Assembly: GCF_014697105.1 (NCBI RefSeq)
Contig: NZ_JACJRF010000010.1
Location: 1-64,000 of the forward strand
Source: Anabaena subtropica FACHB-260
GTDB taxonomy: Bacteria; Cyanobacteriota; Cyanobacteriia; Cyanobacteriales; Nostocaceae
DNA length: 64,000 nt
Reading direction: 5' to 3'
Part shown: in pieces, positions 1-8,716 of the stretch
Layout of the letters: every line of letters begins with the position of its first letter
Numbering within the stretch: the stretch's first letter is position 1
Notes under the pieces: generated by a model
Told to the model about the DNA's origin: nothing
What the model saw: the letters and a program-made list of their open reading frames with translations, nothing else
The model's database searches: none
Program-made: the position numbers and the translations under genes

Positions 1-30
1 TCCTGAGCCTATTTTATTAAACCAGATTTT

Positions 31-106
31 TGCCAAGCTTACTTCTTTAGGACGTATTCATCCCGTTTCTACGGGCGTTGAACCCTCGTAATTTGGCAAA
101 GGTATT
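31..106. repeat. 76-bp dispersed repeat, copy 1
   Basis: A non-coding sequence bounded by TGCCAA on the left and TTGGCA near the right end, and closed by AAAGGTATT. A second, diverged copy of the same length lies at 23680-23755, just upstream of the amine oxidase gene. The two share long blocks such as CAAGCTTACT, CTTTAGGACG and GGCAAAGGTATT. It abuts the G-rich element at 107-241, so two repeat families are stacked here. No function can be read from it. Confidence 0.6.
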
Positions 107-241
107 GGTTAACAGAGTTATCTGTTGAGGCGAGCAGGGGGTGCAGGGGGAGAATAGAAGCAGGGGAAGAGAAATTGCTTAATAATAACTCTCTTCCCTC
201 CCCTGCCTCCCCTGCACCCCCTGCTTATCCGAACCGTATTG
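107..241 (+). repeat. G-rich inverted-repeat element (family 1), copy A, left end lost
   Basis: Copy A of a MITE-like element also present at 42149-42293 and, inverted, at 56014-56194. It retains the AACAGA/TCTGTT mini-hairpin, the GCAGGGG/CCCCTGC tracts that fold back on each other, and the right terminus CCGAACCGTATTG. The left terminus AATACGGTTCGG is missing and is replaced by the end of the adjoining 76-bp repeat. It has no coding capacity; an open frame starting at 239 is only read-through. Confidence 0.7.
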
Positions 242-281
242 GGGCAGGGGAAATGCTTCCTGCGCGCTCCTCCCTTGCTGT

Positions 282-1394
282 TTAAGCTAAATTTGGTACA
301 TCTACCCAGTTACCAGTTGTGTGAGATTGATGAGATAAATCCATTAGCAACTGAGAATAAATGCCTTCTTTTAAGGATGGTACTATTTGCTTTTGCTGAT
401 CAATTCCTTGTACCCATTGGTCTACTACACGCAAAAAAGCACAGATGCGTCCGTCGCTGTAATCTTGTGGGAATAATAATCGCTGGGGAATTTCTATTTC
501 TGTGAGAGGTTCGCCGGGATGGGAACCCCAAACGCGAAAACCGTGAATGTAGTCTTTTTGATTGTCACTACCAAGAACTAGAGTACCGCGATCGCCATAC
601 ACTTCTACCCAGTGTGTCCTTGAAGCATGAACCACAGCACTGATAGTTACTTGGCAAGGTGTGCCATTTGCTAATTCCAGTGACAGCATACAAGTATCAT
701 CTGTCTCTACTGGTTTTAATTTACCGCTAGTAGAGTCAACCCGTTCAGGAATTGCTGTAGTCAAATGTGCATTTAATCTGCGGACTGGCCCAAATAGCCA
801 ATGAATATAATCAAAGGCGTGGGAACCTAACGAACCTAACGCACCACCACCCTTTTCTTGAGAAGAATACCAATTCCAAGGGCGAGAAGTGTCTGCACGA
901 GAGGAACCCAACCAATCAATTCTAATCAGGCGGGGATTGCCTGCATAACCTGATGATAAAAGTTCTGCAAATAACTGCCACCCAGGGACAAAACGGAACT
1001 CAAAATCTACAATGGCAATTACACCTTGCCTTTGTGCTAATTGATATAGTTCTTGGGCTTCAGCTACATTTAAGGTGACAGGCTTTTCTAATAGTAAATG
1101 TTTACCTGCTTGTAGTACTGTTTTTGCCATTTCATAGTGCAGAAATGGCGGTGTAGCAATGCTGACTGCTTGCACTTCTGGTAAAGCTACAATATCAGCT
1201 ATGCTGTCACAGGCATGGGGAATGTTATTTGCTTCGGCAATTGCTTTAGCTTTATCAATATCGCGGTGATAAATAGCAACTATTTCGGTACGATGATGGG
1301 CTTGAAAGGCAGGGATATGTACCTTTTGACCAAAGCCAGTTCCGACAATAGCCACGCCAATTTTACCCTGATTTGCTTGTAATCCAGAAACCAT
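282..1394 (-). CDS. Gfo/Idh/MocA family oxidoreductase
   Basis: A 370-residue NAD(P)-dependent sugar or inositol dehydrogenase-like enzyme of the Gfo/Idh/MocA family. The N-terminal Rossmann fold shows GTGFG at residues 18-22 after a hydrophobic strand. The family motif EKP is at 103-105, where the lysine normally acts in hydride transfer. The C-terminal half is the alpha/beta substrate domain. Length fits the family (330-400). The substrate cannot be told from sequence. It stands alone, and its 3' end faces the repeat elements at 1-241. No strong ribosome-binding site precedes the ATG. Confidence 0.88.
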   Translation of the reverse strand: MVSGLQANQGKIGVAIVGTGFGQKVHIPAFQAHHRTEIVAIYHRDIDKAKAIAEANNIPHACDSIADIVALPEVQAVSIATPPFLHYEMAKTVLQAGKHLLLEKPVTLNVAEAQELYQLAQRQGVIAIVDFEFRFVPGWQLFAELLSSGYAGNPRLIRIDWLGSSRADTSRPWNWYSSQEKGGGALGSLGSHAFDYIHWLFGPVRRLNAHLTTAIPERVDSTSGKLKPVETDDTCMLSLELANGTPCQVTISAVVHASRTHWVEVYGDRGTLVLGSDNQKDYIHGFRVWGSHPGEPLTEIEIPQRLLFPQDYSDGRICAFLRVVDQWVQGIDQQKQIVPSLKEGIYSQLLMDLSHQSHTTGNWVDVPNLA

Positions 1395-1542
1395 AAACTT
1401 TATGTATTCAAAATGATTCTTTTTTCAATAGCTGAGGTAGTAAATGATTTAGATTCTTCCAGATTAGTTACTGAGGTTGGCTGAATAGATAATGTCACTT
1501 TGCTCTGTTCCTAATCGAAAATCCCAAATTTTCCACCAGCTA

Positions 1543-2010
1543 CTACCGCAAAACTCGCATTGTGAAAGGATAGCGATAATGTTCACCATTGTAAGCTTTT
1601 GTAGCAGCAAAAGTTACTAGAAATAATTGTAATAAAATTAGCGCTACAGTAAAATACATCCAAATAAATAGTAAGGTGTCTAAAACTGTACTAACTTGAT
1701 TTATTTCACCATTAGTAGTTACTGCAACACTGCAACTAGCTAGAACTAATAACAAAGATATAGCTATGACAAATACAATATAAAACGTTAGAGAAATTTG
1801 AAAATTTAAAGATTCTCTACCTTGAAAATCCACCCAGGGGTATTTGACTTTTCTGAATTTCCAAACTAGGAATGGGACTAAGATATTTAAGGGTAAAAAT
1901 AAAGGAATGCCCAGAAAGACTAAAAAAAATAAAAGTAACCATGCTAGTAAAGCTGAGAAATGACACAACATCGCCCAGACTCGCATTTGTTTGTTGTGTT
2001 TTACTCTCAT
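1543..2010 (-). CDS. DUF4870-type membrane protein
   Basis: A 155-residue protein with the layout of the DUF4870/Tic20-like family: a first hydrophobic segment after the pattern CHFSAL (about residues 15-45), a basic turn with WVDFQGRESLNFQ (about 60-72), then two more membrane spans (about 73-93 and 110-135). An internal ATG at 1986 could also be the start. It lies about 70 bp downstream of the DUF1822 gene on the same strand and may be co-transcribed with the sigma-DUF1822 pair. Function unknown. Confidence 0.72.
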   Translation of the reverse strand: MRVKHNKQMRVWAMLCHFSALLAWLLLFFLVFLGIPLFLPLNILVPFLVWKFRKVKYPWVDFQGRESLNFQISLTFYIVFVIAISLLLVLASCSVAVTTNGEINQVSTVLDTLLFIWMYFTVALILLQLFLVTFAATKAYNGEHYRYPFTMRVLR

Positions 2011-2081
2011 GGCTGATTATCTCATGTGGATTGAGAATGAATGCTTATCCACATTATCAAGAAAAAAAGCTCAACAACAGC

Positions 2082-3251
2082 TTAGAATTTAAGAATTTCT
2101 CGGTCATAATTTTCCGGAAGGGGTTCGATTTCCCAAACTATACCCTCTCCAGCCTCTAGGGAAACTTCAACGTAGAGTTGTTCTACGGCGTTTGTGGCAA
2201 TATCCTCATTATTGGGAAATGGCTGTAAGTCTTCTGTCAAGAGTCGCAGTTTAAAGCCACCAGGAATAGCCGCACCTACATTTGCATTCCGCAACTCAAA
2301 GCGCCAATAAGGTGTCTCTGGTTCGCCTTGTGGTGTAATCAACAGTTCGTATAGTTGACCAGCTATTGTCAATCTACGAGATAGGGTAACACCTGGTTGT
2401 CTATCTTCTATACTCCTAGCCCCAGCCGCACTTAATTGTAAATTCAACCGTCCCCAACCCATAGTCTCAGCGACTTGAGACACACCGCTTTGCAACCATT
2501 GCAGCACTGATCTTTGTTCTGGTAATCCTACGCGGCGTTCAGACAAACTTTGTCGCCAGCCGCCATGTTCCATCAGTCCACCCCATAACTGAAAAGGGAT
2601 GGCTAACCGGGGATTAATGATTTCTGGATTACTTAACCGGGTGATTAAATTTTGGGCTTGTTCTTGGGGTAGTGTGGGTAATGGTGTTATGGCAGTCCGT
2701 GTAACTTCATCAGGGCATAAATCCCGCGCTACAGCTAACACACTCATATCGCTGATGATATCACTCCCATCTAAAGAATAAGAGCGATCGCTTGGATCAT
2801 ATTTACCTTGAGTTTTTAGTTGTGCGTGAGTACAGTAACCCCAAACCTTTACATAGCCCCCATCTGTTTCCACTTGCACAGCTAAATAATAATCTCCAGC
2901 CCAGGTTGGTAAATCTACCCATTCTTGTGGTACTCGGAATTCGCTGTTATCAATATTTTCACTGGGAACTAAAATAAATCGAGTTGCGTCAACTGTGACT
3001 GCGGTGCCATTCACAAGTTCCCAAAGGCTGGCTAGAGTCGCGGTGGATGGCCAAACTTTTGACTGGGTAGAAAAGTCTTCCTGTAACCAAGGTAAGACTG
3101 CACCCAGGCAAAGTTCGTTGAGATAAGCTTGATAACGCGAATAAGGATGAGAAAATAACTGACTATCAAGATTTGCTGATGTGGCGGAAGGGATTTCTAA
3201 AATTAGGTCTGTCGAGTCAGCAAAAGTGAATACAGTGGGGTTCGCAGTCAT
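2082..3251 (-). CDS. DUF1822 family protein
   Basis: A 389-residue soluble protein that I assign to the cyanobacterial DUF1822 family. It has a conserved YxxYLNELCLGAVLPWL-like segment (about residues 40-57), a central YLAVQV...VWGY block, and a C-terminal region with IPGGFKLRLL followed by VEQLYVEVSLEAGEGIVWEI. It lacks a signal peptide and membrane spans. It follows the sigma-like gene (3378-4553) by 126 bp on the same strand, as the second DUF1822 gene (38661-39593) follows its own sigma gene. The role is unknown. From context it may be a partner or regulator of the sigma factor, which is inference. Confidence 0.75.
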   Translation of the reverse strand: MTANPTVFTFADSTDLILEIPSATSANLDSQLFSHPYSRYQAYLNELCLGAVLPWLQEDFSTQSKVWPSTATLASLWELVNGTAVTVDATRFILVPSENIDNSEFRVPQEWVDLPTWAGDYYLAVQVETDGGYVKVWGYCTHAQLKTQGKYDPSDRSYSLDGSDIISDMSVLAVARDLCPDEVTRTAITPLPTLPQEQAQNLITRLSNPEIINPRLAIPFQLWGGLMEHGGWRQSLSERRVGLPEQRSVLQWLQSGVSQVAETMGWGRLNLQLSAAGARSIEDRQPGVTLSRRLTIAGQLYELLITPQGEPETPYWRFELRNANVGAAIPGGFKLRLLTEDLQPFPNNEDIATNAVEQLYVEVSLEAGEGIVWEIEPLPENYDREILKF

Positions 3252-3377
3252 AGGGTTTACTCCGGTGATCTCTTTGGCTGGGTTTGGGGGAAGTTGGAAA
3301 AAATTGCTGTGTCCCGAACAGACGTGAAAATCTCCAATTCTTAATTAATAGTGAATTTCCGACTGTTTTAGCATTTT

Positions 3378-4553
3378 TTATGTATTAGAGTCATTGTAGT
3401 AATTCTGTAACCAGTCTTCTATTAATGTACTCATAGATTTAAGTATGTCTGAAGTCAGGGAAATATGCAGTGTGTCTTGACTCCAGCTCGCTACAGACCG
3501 CAGTAAAGTTTCCTTAGCTTTGGTTAGTCTTCGAGAAACAGTGTATTGCTTGATGTCTAATTGTTGAGCAATGCCATCTTGATTGAGTTTTTGTTGGTAG
3601 TACAGATGTAGAATCTGTTGTAGTTGCGTTTCGAGTCGAGCGATCGCCCCAACTAAAACCTGATGAATTTCTGCTTGTTGAGAAGTTCTGGCTTGTTCTT
3701 CTTCTTGGGCAATAATTTCTTGAATGAGAGATGGCTGTTCTGTCCCTGGGAGATTATCTAGCAACTCAAATGAATCATCTGCACCTTTGGAGACATTGAG
3801 CGAGTCAGGTGTGGGATAAAGATACTTACGGACAGCTTTCGCCGTATTTACTAACCACTTTTCGATAGTTTGGGGGTTGGTTGGTTGGTTGCTTTGGGAA
3901 TTGTGAGCTTTGGCGATCGCCTCCCAAGTTGCGTCATCCGGTCGAGATAGTTGGCGAGAGTTAGCAGCTTTTGTGGGGACATATAAGGTTTTAAAACAAT
4001 TCCAAGCGAGGATATAAGCAGGAATCTCTGTTGAGGACAAACCAGCATTTTGTAACGACTCATCCAACCGCTTTTGGCTGATTTTGCGTAATAGACCCCA
4101 ATCAGTACAGATATCGACTTCTTGACGTTGGCGGAGAGTTTCGCGGATTGCACTACCAAAAATAATGCTGGCGTAGTTTTTCAGAGTACTAGTTTGACTG
4201 GGATTAAAGCTTTTCAGGACTCTATCAACTTGCGATATCGCTACTTGAAAACAATCAGATAGCCTGTATTGCGTACTCACAAAGCTAGCGGCTGTTTTTT
4301 GGGATATCCAATAACAAGGTTCTTGCAAATAAGCAGTGAGATGTTGCTTCGCTAGAGTTTGGGTTTCAGAAACCTGCAAAAACTTATACCAATACAAAGC
4401 CCAGAAATGTTCCGAAGTTTCCTTTGGTGTGTGATTGAGACAACGTTGGATACTGCGACGCAATCGTGATTCCGTCGCCCAACAACTGAAGCGATCGGCA
4501 TCGAATTGCACAAAAGTTGAAAAAATTTCAATGATGCTTTGCCGAGGTTGCAT
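3378..4553 (-). CDS. sigma-70-family-like protein
   Basis: A 391-residue protein with a long divergent N-terminal part and a C-terminal helix-turn-helix resembling sigma region 4. Around residues 295-350 there is an ARLETQLQQILHLYYQQK stretch, followed by the recognition-helix pattern GIAQQLDIKQYTVSRRL and KAKETLL. It is longer than ECF factors, and region 2 is hard to recognise. It is the first gene of the run sigma-DUF1822-DUF4870. It is divergent from the secreted protein gene at 4635. It could act as an alternative sigma factor or as a sigma-derived regulator. Confidence 0.68.
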   Translation of the reverse strand: MQPRQSIIEIFSTFVQFDADRFSCWATESRLRRSIQRCLNHTPKETSEHFWALYWYKFLQVSETQTLAKQHLTAYLQEPCYWISQKTAASFVSTQYRLSDCFQVAISQVDRVLKSFNPSQTSTLKNYASIIFGSAIRETLRQRQEVDICTDWGLLRKISQKRLDESLQNAGLSSTEIPAYILAWNCFKTLYVPTKAANSRQLSRPDDATWEAIAKAHNSQSNQPTNPQTIEKWLVNTAKAVRKYLYPTPDSLNVSKGADDSFELLDNLPGTEQPSLIQEIIAQEEEQARTSQQAEIHQVLVGAIARLETQLQQILHLYYQQKLNQDGIAQQLDIKQYTVSRRLTKAKETLLRSVASWSQDTLHISLTSDILKSMSTLIEDWLQNYYNDSNT

Positions 4554-4634
4554 AAAAAACTAGAGGCCGACCTAGAGAAAAAGTACAGGCGTTCAATAAC
4601 ACCTGCACAAACTTTACTACAAGGAACAAGGATT

Positions 4635-5426
4635 ATGCTTCCACTAGGAATTAAATCTTTAACACTAAGTACAATAGTAGCCCTGACTACTGCAACTAGC
4701 GTTTTTGCCCAAGTACCCATAGTACAAAACTTACGATTAGTTCAAGCCCCAAACTTTAGTTGCGGGCCACACCTGCGTACTTACATTGTCAAACCGTTAG
4801 ATAACCGTAAAGGTTCTGGTATCCGTTGCGTCAAATTGAGCCAAGGTAAACCCGGAACATCGGTTCCCATATTAGCCTGGTACGGTGAAGGTAACTGGAG
4901 TGGTGCAACCTATCGCCACGCTGGACAAGCTATTTACCGAGGTTCTAGTCTAGTTGGTTTCGCTTCTGATATCCACGGTAACGGTGAAGACATTAACAAC
5001 AACTTCCCAGGAAATTTACAGATACAAATTATCGGGAGTTCCAGGATTCGCGTTACTGGTGCGTGGAATGAAGAATGGCAATTAGTTAATAGCACCAATC
5101 ATCGATCTTTACCCAGACCAAAAACTTGTGGTAAGTATTTTGATGAATATAAAGTTTCTGACTTTGCAGGTAGCCGTAGAGGTGAAGGCTTACGTTGTGT
5201 GCTGCGTGTCGGAATGAGAAATACCACTTGGTTTGGTAGTGGTAATTGGGGAGGTACGACTTATTCCCATATAGGAACCCGTGGTGTTAATGGTTATGGT
5301 GCTGGTGATATTTGTGGTACTGGTTTCGGCCCCATTTGTAATACTTTCGGTTGGGGTTCATTGAAGTTGACACCTGTTACTGGTGGTTTTGATGTTACAG
5401 GTGCTTGGAGTGAAAAGTGGCGATAA
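4635..5426 (+). CDS. secreted protein with two internal repeats, unknown function
   Basis: I chose the ATG at 4635 because it follows an AAGGAACAAGG ribosome site and begins a clean signal peptide (MLPLGIKSLTLS, ending near FAQ). The longer frame from 4539 would overlap the divergent sigma gene. The mature protein has two homologous halves, each with a GxRCV segment, a GNWxGxTYxHxG segment, and an end in VTGAW(N/S)E(E/K)W. Cysteines are paired across the halves, suggesting disulfides outside the cytoplasm. No family was recognised. A strong hairpin terminator lies downstream at 5530-5561. Confidence 0.7.
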   Translation: MLPLGIKSLTLSTIVALTTATSVFAQVPIVQNLRLVQAPNFSCGPHLRTYIVKPLDNRKGSGIRCVKLSQGKPGTSVPILAWYGEGNWSGATYRHAGQAIYRGSSLVGFASDIHGNGEDINNNFPGNLQIQIIGSSRIRVTGAWNEEWQLVNSTNHRSLPRPKTCGKYFDEYKVSDFAGSRRGEGLRCVLRVGMRNTTWFGSGNWGGTTYSHIGTRGVNGYGAGDICGTGFGPICNTFGWGSLKLTPVTGGFDVTGAWSEKWR

Positions 5427-5529
5427 TATCAATTCAAAATTCAAAATTAATAAAGCCAGATTTTACAAGGGTTTATGAATTTGAATCTGTAGCTAAATTT
5501 GAGAAAATTGATATTATTAAGCTCAACAT

Positions 5530-5561
5530 AAAACCCAGTTTATCAAATAAACCGGGTTTTT
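5530..5561 (+). terminator. Rho-independent terminator
   Basis: A stem of 13 pairs with one mismatch, AAAACCC-GTTTAT against ATAAACCGGGTTTT, with a 3-nt loop. The right arm ends in a T run. It sits 100 bp after the stop codon of the secreted protein gene and would stop plus-strand transcription. The A-rich left arm lets it also work towards the gene on the minus strand. Confidence 0.75.
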
Positions 5562-5604
5562 ATCATGGTGTTGCTCCGAAGAAAAGAAAATTGGCAATTG
5601 TGAT

Positions 5605-6012
5605 CTAAATTAATCCTGGGCCTCTACCACGACTGTCACCTTTCTCGGTTAACTCACCTTCTTTATCTTCGTTAATTTCTCCCAATTCTTGAACCCGTGA
5701 TGCAGTATCTTGTTCTGTTTCTTGTCTCGCATCACCTGGTACTTCGTAGTACATTTCTGGTTCAACTGCATAGTTATTCAATAAACCTTCTTTATCTACT
5801 GTATAACCATCTGTGGTGTGAATACTGTCTTTATTTGTTTGGTCATCGGTAGCTGCATCTGCTTCTCTTGCTTCTGTAGGAAGTGTTTTATATAAATCTC
5901 CTTCTCTTTCTTTGCGGGCAGCAGTTTCGGCAGGTACGATTCCTCTATCGTATGTATCACTTTGTACTCTTTCGGATGAATCGGTTGTTCTTTTAACTGG
6001 TTCATTAGTCAT
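5605..6012 (-). CDS. small hydrophilic acidic protein, unknown function
   Basis: A 135-residue protein rich in Glu, Asp, Thr and Arg with almost no hydrophobic clusters, probably disordered. It has no signal peptide or recognisable domain. The ATG at 6012 follows the GAGGAC-like sequence in the leader. It is the last gene of a minus-strand group of stress- and envelope-type genes (BON lipoprotein, CAAD protein) but is separated from them by a terminator hairpin at 6165-6191. It may be a stress-related hydrophilic protein, which is a guess from composition only. Confidence 0.55.
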   Translation of the reverse strand: MTNEPVKRTTDSSERVQSDTYDRGIVPAETAARKEREGDLYKTLPTEAREADAATDDQTNKDSIHTTDGYTVDKEGLLNNYAVEPEMYYEVPGDARQETEQDTASRVQELGEINEDKEGELTEKGDSRGRGPGLI

Positions 6013-6164
6013 AAATCTGTCCTCATTAAAAACTCTGTTAAAACTTCGAGAACTAGATTATGATTTTTAACGATGATAAATCTACTATCTTTAGAAGTGA
6101 ATTAAGGGCAAATTGTGAGATGATGCTCTTTCTTTAGATATACATAAAGTAATATAAACCAAAA

Positions 6165-6191
6165 TCCCCAACTTCTTTAATAAGGTGGGGA
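6165..6191 (-). terminator. Hairpin terminator after the CAAD gene
   Basis: TCCCCAACTT pairs with AAGGTGGGGA around a short loop. Read on the minus strand, the stem is followed by TTTTGG. It lies 45 bp past the stop codon of the CAAD protein gene. Confidence 0.6.
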
Positions 6192-6235
6192 TATTATTTA
6201 TTCTTAATGACTGAGGATGCCTCTATCTGGGAAAT

Positions 6236-6667
6236 TTATTTACCAAAAAGTTGTGTTTTTAGTGTCCTAATTTCTCCATTTAATTCTTGGCGAGTTGAGG
6301 CTTTTATGAGATAACGGAAAGTAAACCATGTTGAGTAACTAATGCCAATCAACTCAAAAAGCGATGATAGCAAAGGGATATCATTGATGGCACCTAATAA
6401 AGCCAGTACTACTTTTAAGGTGACGATCGCCGCTAAGATTAACAAAACGGTCAGAATAGTCCGGCTGTACTGTTGATAAAAACTACCTAAATATTCGGGA
6501 AGTTCTGCCAGAAAATCAGTAACTTGTTGAGTAATTTGTTGCCACTGAGGAGTTGTTGTAGCTGGTGGTAGCTTCGGTAGATTGGTATTTCCTGCACTAG
6601 GTAGTGCGATCGTCCCCTGAGATACATCGGTATTTAAGGATTCCGGTTGCTTTTGTTCGGTTTCCAT
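6236..6667 (-). CDS. CAAD domain (CURT1-like) membrane protein
   Basis: A 143-residue protein with a Pro/Thr-rich N-terminus (1-45), an amphipathic helix (about 46-68), two adjacent membrane spans (about 69-90 and 97-118), and a basic C-terminal helix with an RQELNGEIRTLK pattern. This is the CAAD architecture found appended to some cyanobacterial aminoacyl-tRNA synthetases and as the stand-alone CURT1 thylakoid-curvature protein. Here it stands alone, which favours a CURT1-like role in thylakoids. The proposed role comes from family knowledge, not from anything else in this sequence. Confidence 0.78.
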   Translation of the reverse strand: METEQKQPESLNTDVSQGTIALPSAGNTNLPKLPPATTTPQWQQITQQVTDFLAELPEYLGSFYQQYSRTILTVLLILAAIVTLKVVLALLGAINDIPLLSSLFELIGISYSTWFTFRYLIKASTRQELNGEIRTLKTQLFGK

Positions 6668-6861
6668 AGTTTTTATATTCTGGTAATTACAACAGCTTTA
6701 TAACTAGTACAGCACAGGGTAGCTTGACTTTACCATACCAGTACTAGACGTAAATAAACATAAACATTTACGTTGTCAATTGTCAATGAAATTGCTCAGT
6801 AGTTAGTATATCTAACTACTGATACAAGGATGAAATATTAAGGATTTACCTTTAGTCAGGT

Positions 6862-7323
6862 TTAGCTGTTTGGGGGAGCAACGATCGCTCTCACAACTAC
6901 GTTTGTCACACCTTTAATTTCTTTGGCTAAAGGTTCAATTTTAGAAAGTTGGTCTTGGTTGTTCACAGTTCCGGCGACAGTTACAGTACCATTCTCTTGG
7001 GCTTCTACTGTCAATGCACCATCGGGTATATTCGCCTCTAATTTGGAACGGACTTCACTAGCGAGATCACCTTCGGCTCTTTGTGCATCACCACCAGTAA
7101 GATTATTGCGTTCTTCACGGGCGCGGATGTCAGCATCTAACTGACTTCTGCGGACATCACTTTGAGCATCTTCTTGGGCTGCTTGTGTCGCTTCTGGGGA
7201 AGGTACTTGGACATTTTCTTGGGTAGTATCTGGTGCAGACTGAGTGGTTCTGGCTGTATCTTGACAAGCCGCAGCACCAAGAACTACAAAACAACTAATT
7301 AAAAAAGGAGTTAGCTTTTTCAT
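6862..7323 (-). CDS. BON-domain lipoprotein
   Basis: I take the start at 7323 because it gives a typical lipoprotein signal (MKKLTPFLIS, then the lipobox LGAAAC). The longer frame from 7443 overlaps the neighbouring gene. After a low-complexity Gln/Asp/Thr linker, a BON domain fills the C-terminus (about residues 85-150), with the patterns VRSKLEANIPDGALTVEA, NGTVTVAGTV and IKGVTNVVV. BON domains bind phospholipid surfaces in OsmY-like envelope stress proteins. It lies 92 bp downstream of the YflT-type stress gene on the same strand and may share its transcript. Confidence 0.78.
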   Translation of the reverse strand: MKKLTPFLISCFVVLGAAACQDTARTTQSAPDTTQENVQVPSPEATQAAQEDAQSDVRRSQLDADIRAREERNNLTGGDAQRAEGDLASEVRSKLEANIPDGALTVEAQENGTVTVAGTVNNQDQLSKIEPLAKEIKGVTNVVVRAIVAPPNS

Positions 7324-7414
7324 TTCTTTAATTTCTCGAATCAATGTAGAGAGGATGAATTTGTTTAACTTGTTGAGAGACGTGGTAAATTGCTTCCCTA
7401 AGTCCTCAATGGGA

Positions 7415-8716
7415 TTAGATTCTTTCTTCGCGGTTGTCCACAATCACGACGCTTGGTTGTGTATGATCACTTACAGTAGGTGCAACGCGATCGCCTAAGT
7501 TAGTTTGAACTGTACGATCAACACCTGGGCGGCTGGTGTCATGTAAATCTGTGGCATCAAAGACCGAGTATTCTTGAATACCGCGACGTTTGAGGATGGC
7601 TTCAGCGTGTTGGATTTCCGCTTCTCTACCATCGACAATGATCAAGTATTCGCCTCTTTGGAAGCGATCGCTATAAACTCGCGCCCGTTCTTCGGGGATT
7701 CCCAAACCCACGAGTCCACCCACAATACCGCCGGCGGCTGCACCGATAGCGCCACCTGCTAGGGTTGTGGCTATGGCGGTAGCTGCTGCACCACCTGCAA
7801 TAACTGGCCCAACTCCAGGGATTGCTAAAGCGCCTAAACCGACTAATAAACCGCCTAAACCACCTAAAGCACCACCTGTAGCGGCTCCAGTTTTGGCTCC
7901 TTCGTCTGCTTTATTGCCTTTACCGAGGTTAGCACCTGCTCCAGTGGTGCTGTTTCCACTGCTATCTTTGGCAATTAGGGATACTTGATTCATGGAAAAA
8001 CCAGCATCCCGCAATTCTGTTAATGCGGCTTCTGCATCTCGACGGTGAGGAAATACACCGATCGCTCTTCTGGTTTTTTGTGTAGTTGCAGAGGGAGCCA
8101 CATCCCGACGAGCCACACCAGTAGTTGCACCAGTAGTTGCAGTGGTTGCGCCTGTGGTTACAGATGCGTCTCTAGGAGCGTCGTAAATATCGTAATCTTC
8201 TATACCACGGCGACGTAGAACTACTTCCGCTTGAGCGATTTCTGCATCTGTACCATCTACGATGACTAAATAGTGACCACGGCGCACACGCTGTTCGTAG
8301 CCTTTGGCTCGTTCTTCAGGGATTCCTAAACCAATTAGTCCACCGAGTAAACCGCCAGCTACTGCACCAATACCAGCGCCAGCAAGAGTTGTGGCTAAGG
8401 TAGTTGCTGTTGCTCCAGCCAGCATGATTGGGCCAACACCAGGAATAGCTAGAGTACCAAGACCAACTAACAAGCCGCCTAGACCACCTAGAACACCACC
8501 TGAAGTTGCTCCAATGGCTGCACCTTCATCAGATTTATCGCCTACTTTTTCCCGTACTGGACTACCGGCAATTTCTTCATTGCGGTCTGCATCCTGGGCG
8601 ATTACAGAAACCCTGTCCATTGCAAAACCAGACTGTTTCAACTCATGCAATGCTTGTTCTGCATCTCGGCGATGAGAAAATACACCTACAGCACGTCTAT
8701 GTACACCTACTACCAT
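7415..8716 (-). CDS. duplicated YflT/general stress protein 17M-type membrane protein
   Basis: A 433-residue protein made of two homologous halves (about 1-183 and 213-390). Each half starts with a YflT-like module (RRAxGVFxHRRDAExALxEL, then VS(V/L)IA), passes into a Gly/Ala-rich glycine-zipper membrane hairpin (GGLGGLLVGLG and GIPEERA), and ends in a YLxIVDGxxAEIxxAExxLxRRGI block. The halves are joined by a Thr/Ala-rich linker. In bacilli the single domain is a general stress protein; the function in cyanobacteria is unknown. It is divergent from the large repeat protein at 9167 across an AT-rich 450-bp region. Confidence 0.75.
   Translation of the reverse strand: MVVGVHRRAVGVFSHRRDAEQALHELKQSGFAMDRVSVIAQDADRNEEIAGSPVREKVGDKSDEGAAIGATSGGVLGGLGGLLVGLGTLAIPGVGPIMLAGATATTLATTLAGAGIGAVAGGLLGGLIGLGIPEERAKGYEQRVRRGHYLVIVDGTDAEIAQAEVVLRRRGIEDYDIYDAPRDASVTTGATTATTGATTGVARRDVAPSATTQKTRRAIGVFPHRRDAEAALTELRDAGFSMNQVSLIAKDSSGNSTTGAGANLGKGNKADEGAKTGAATGGALGGLGGLLVGLGALAIPGVGPVIAGGAAATAIATTLAGGAIGAAAGGIVGGLVGLGIPEERARVYSDRFQRGEYLIIVDGREAEIQHAEAILKRRGIQEYSVFDATDLHDTSRPGVDRTVQTNLGDRVAPTVSDHTQPSVVIVDNREERI

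Noticed and set aside
239-505. 88-codon plus-strand frame at the left end
   Set aside because: It starts within the repeat element and lies antisense to the well-supported Gfo/Idh/MocA gene.
4539-4634. Upstream extension of the secreted two-repeat protein
   Set aside because: It overlaps the divergent sigma-like gene and would bury a clear signal peptide that begins at 4635 behind a ribosome site.
5417-5608. 63-codon frame after the secreted protein
   Set aside because: It runs through the Rho-independent terminator at 5530-5561 and has no ribosome site or recognisable sequence.
7324-7443. N-terminal extension of the BON lipoprotein
   Set aside because: It overlaps the previous gene and hides the lipobox; the start at 7323 gives a standard lipoprotein signal.
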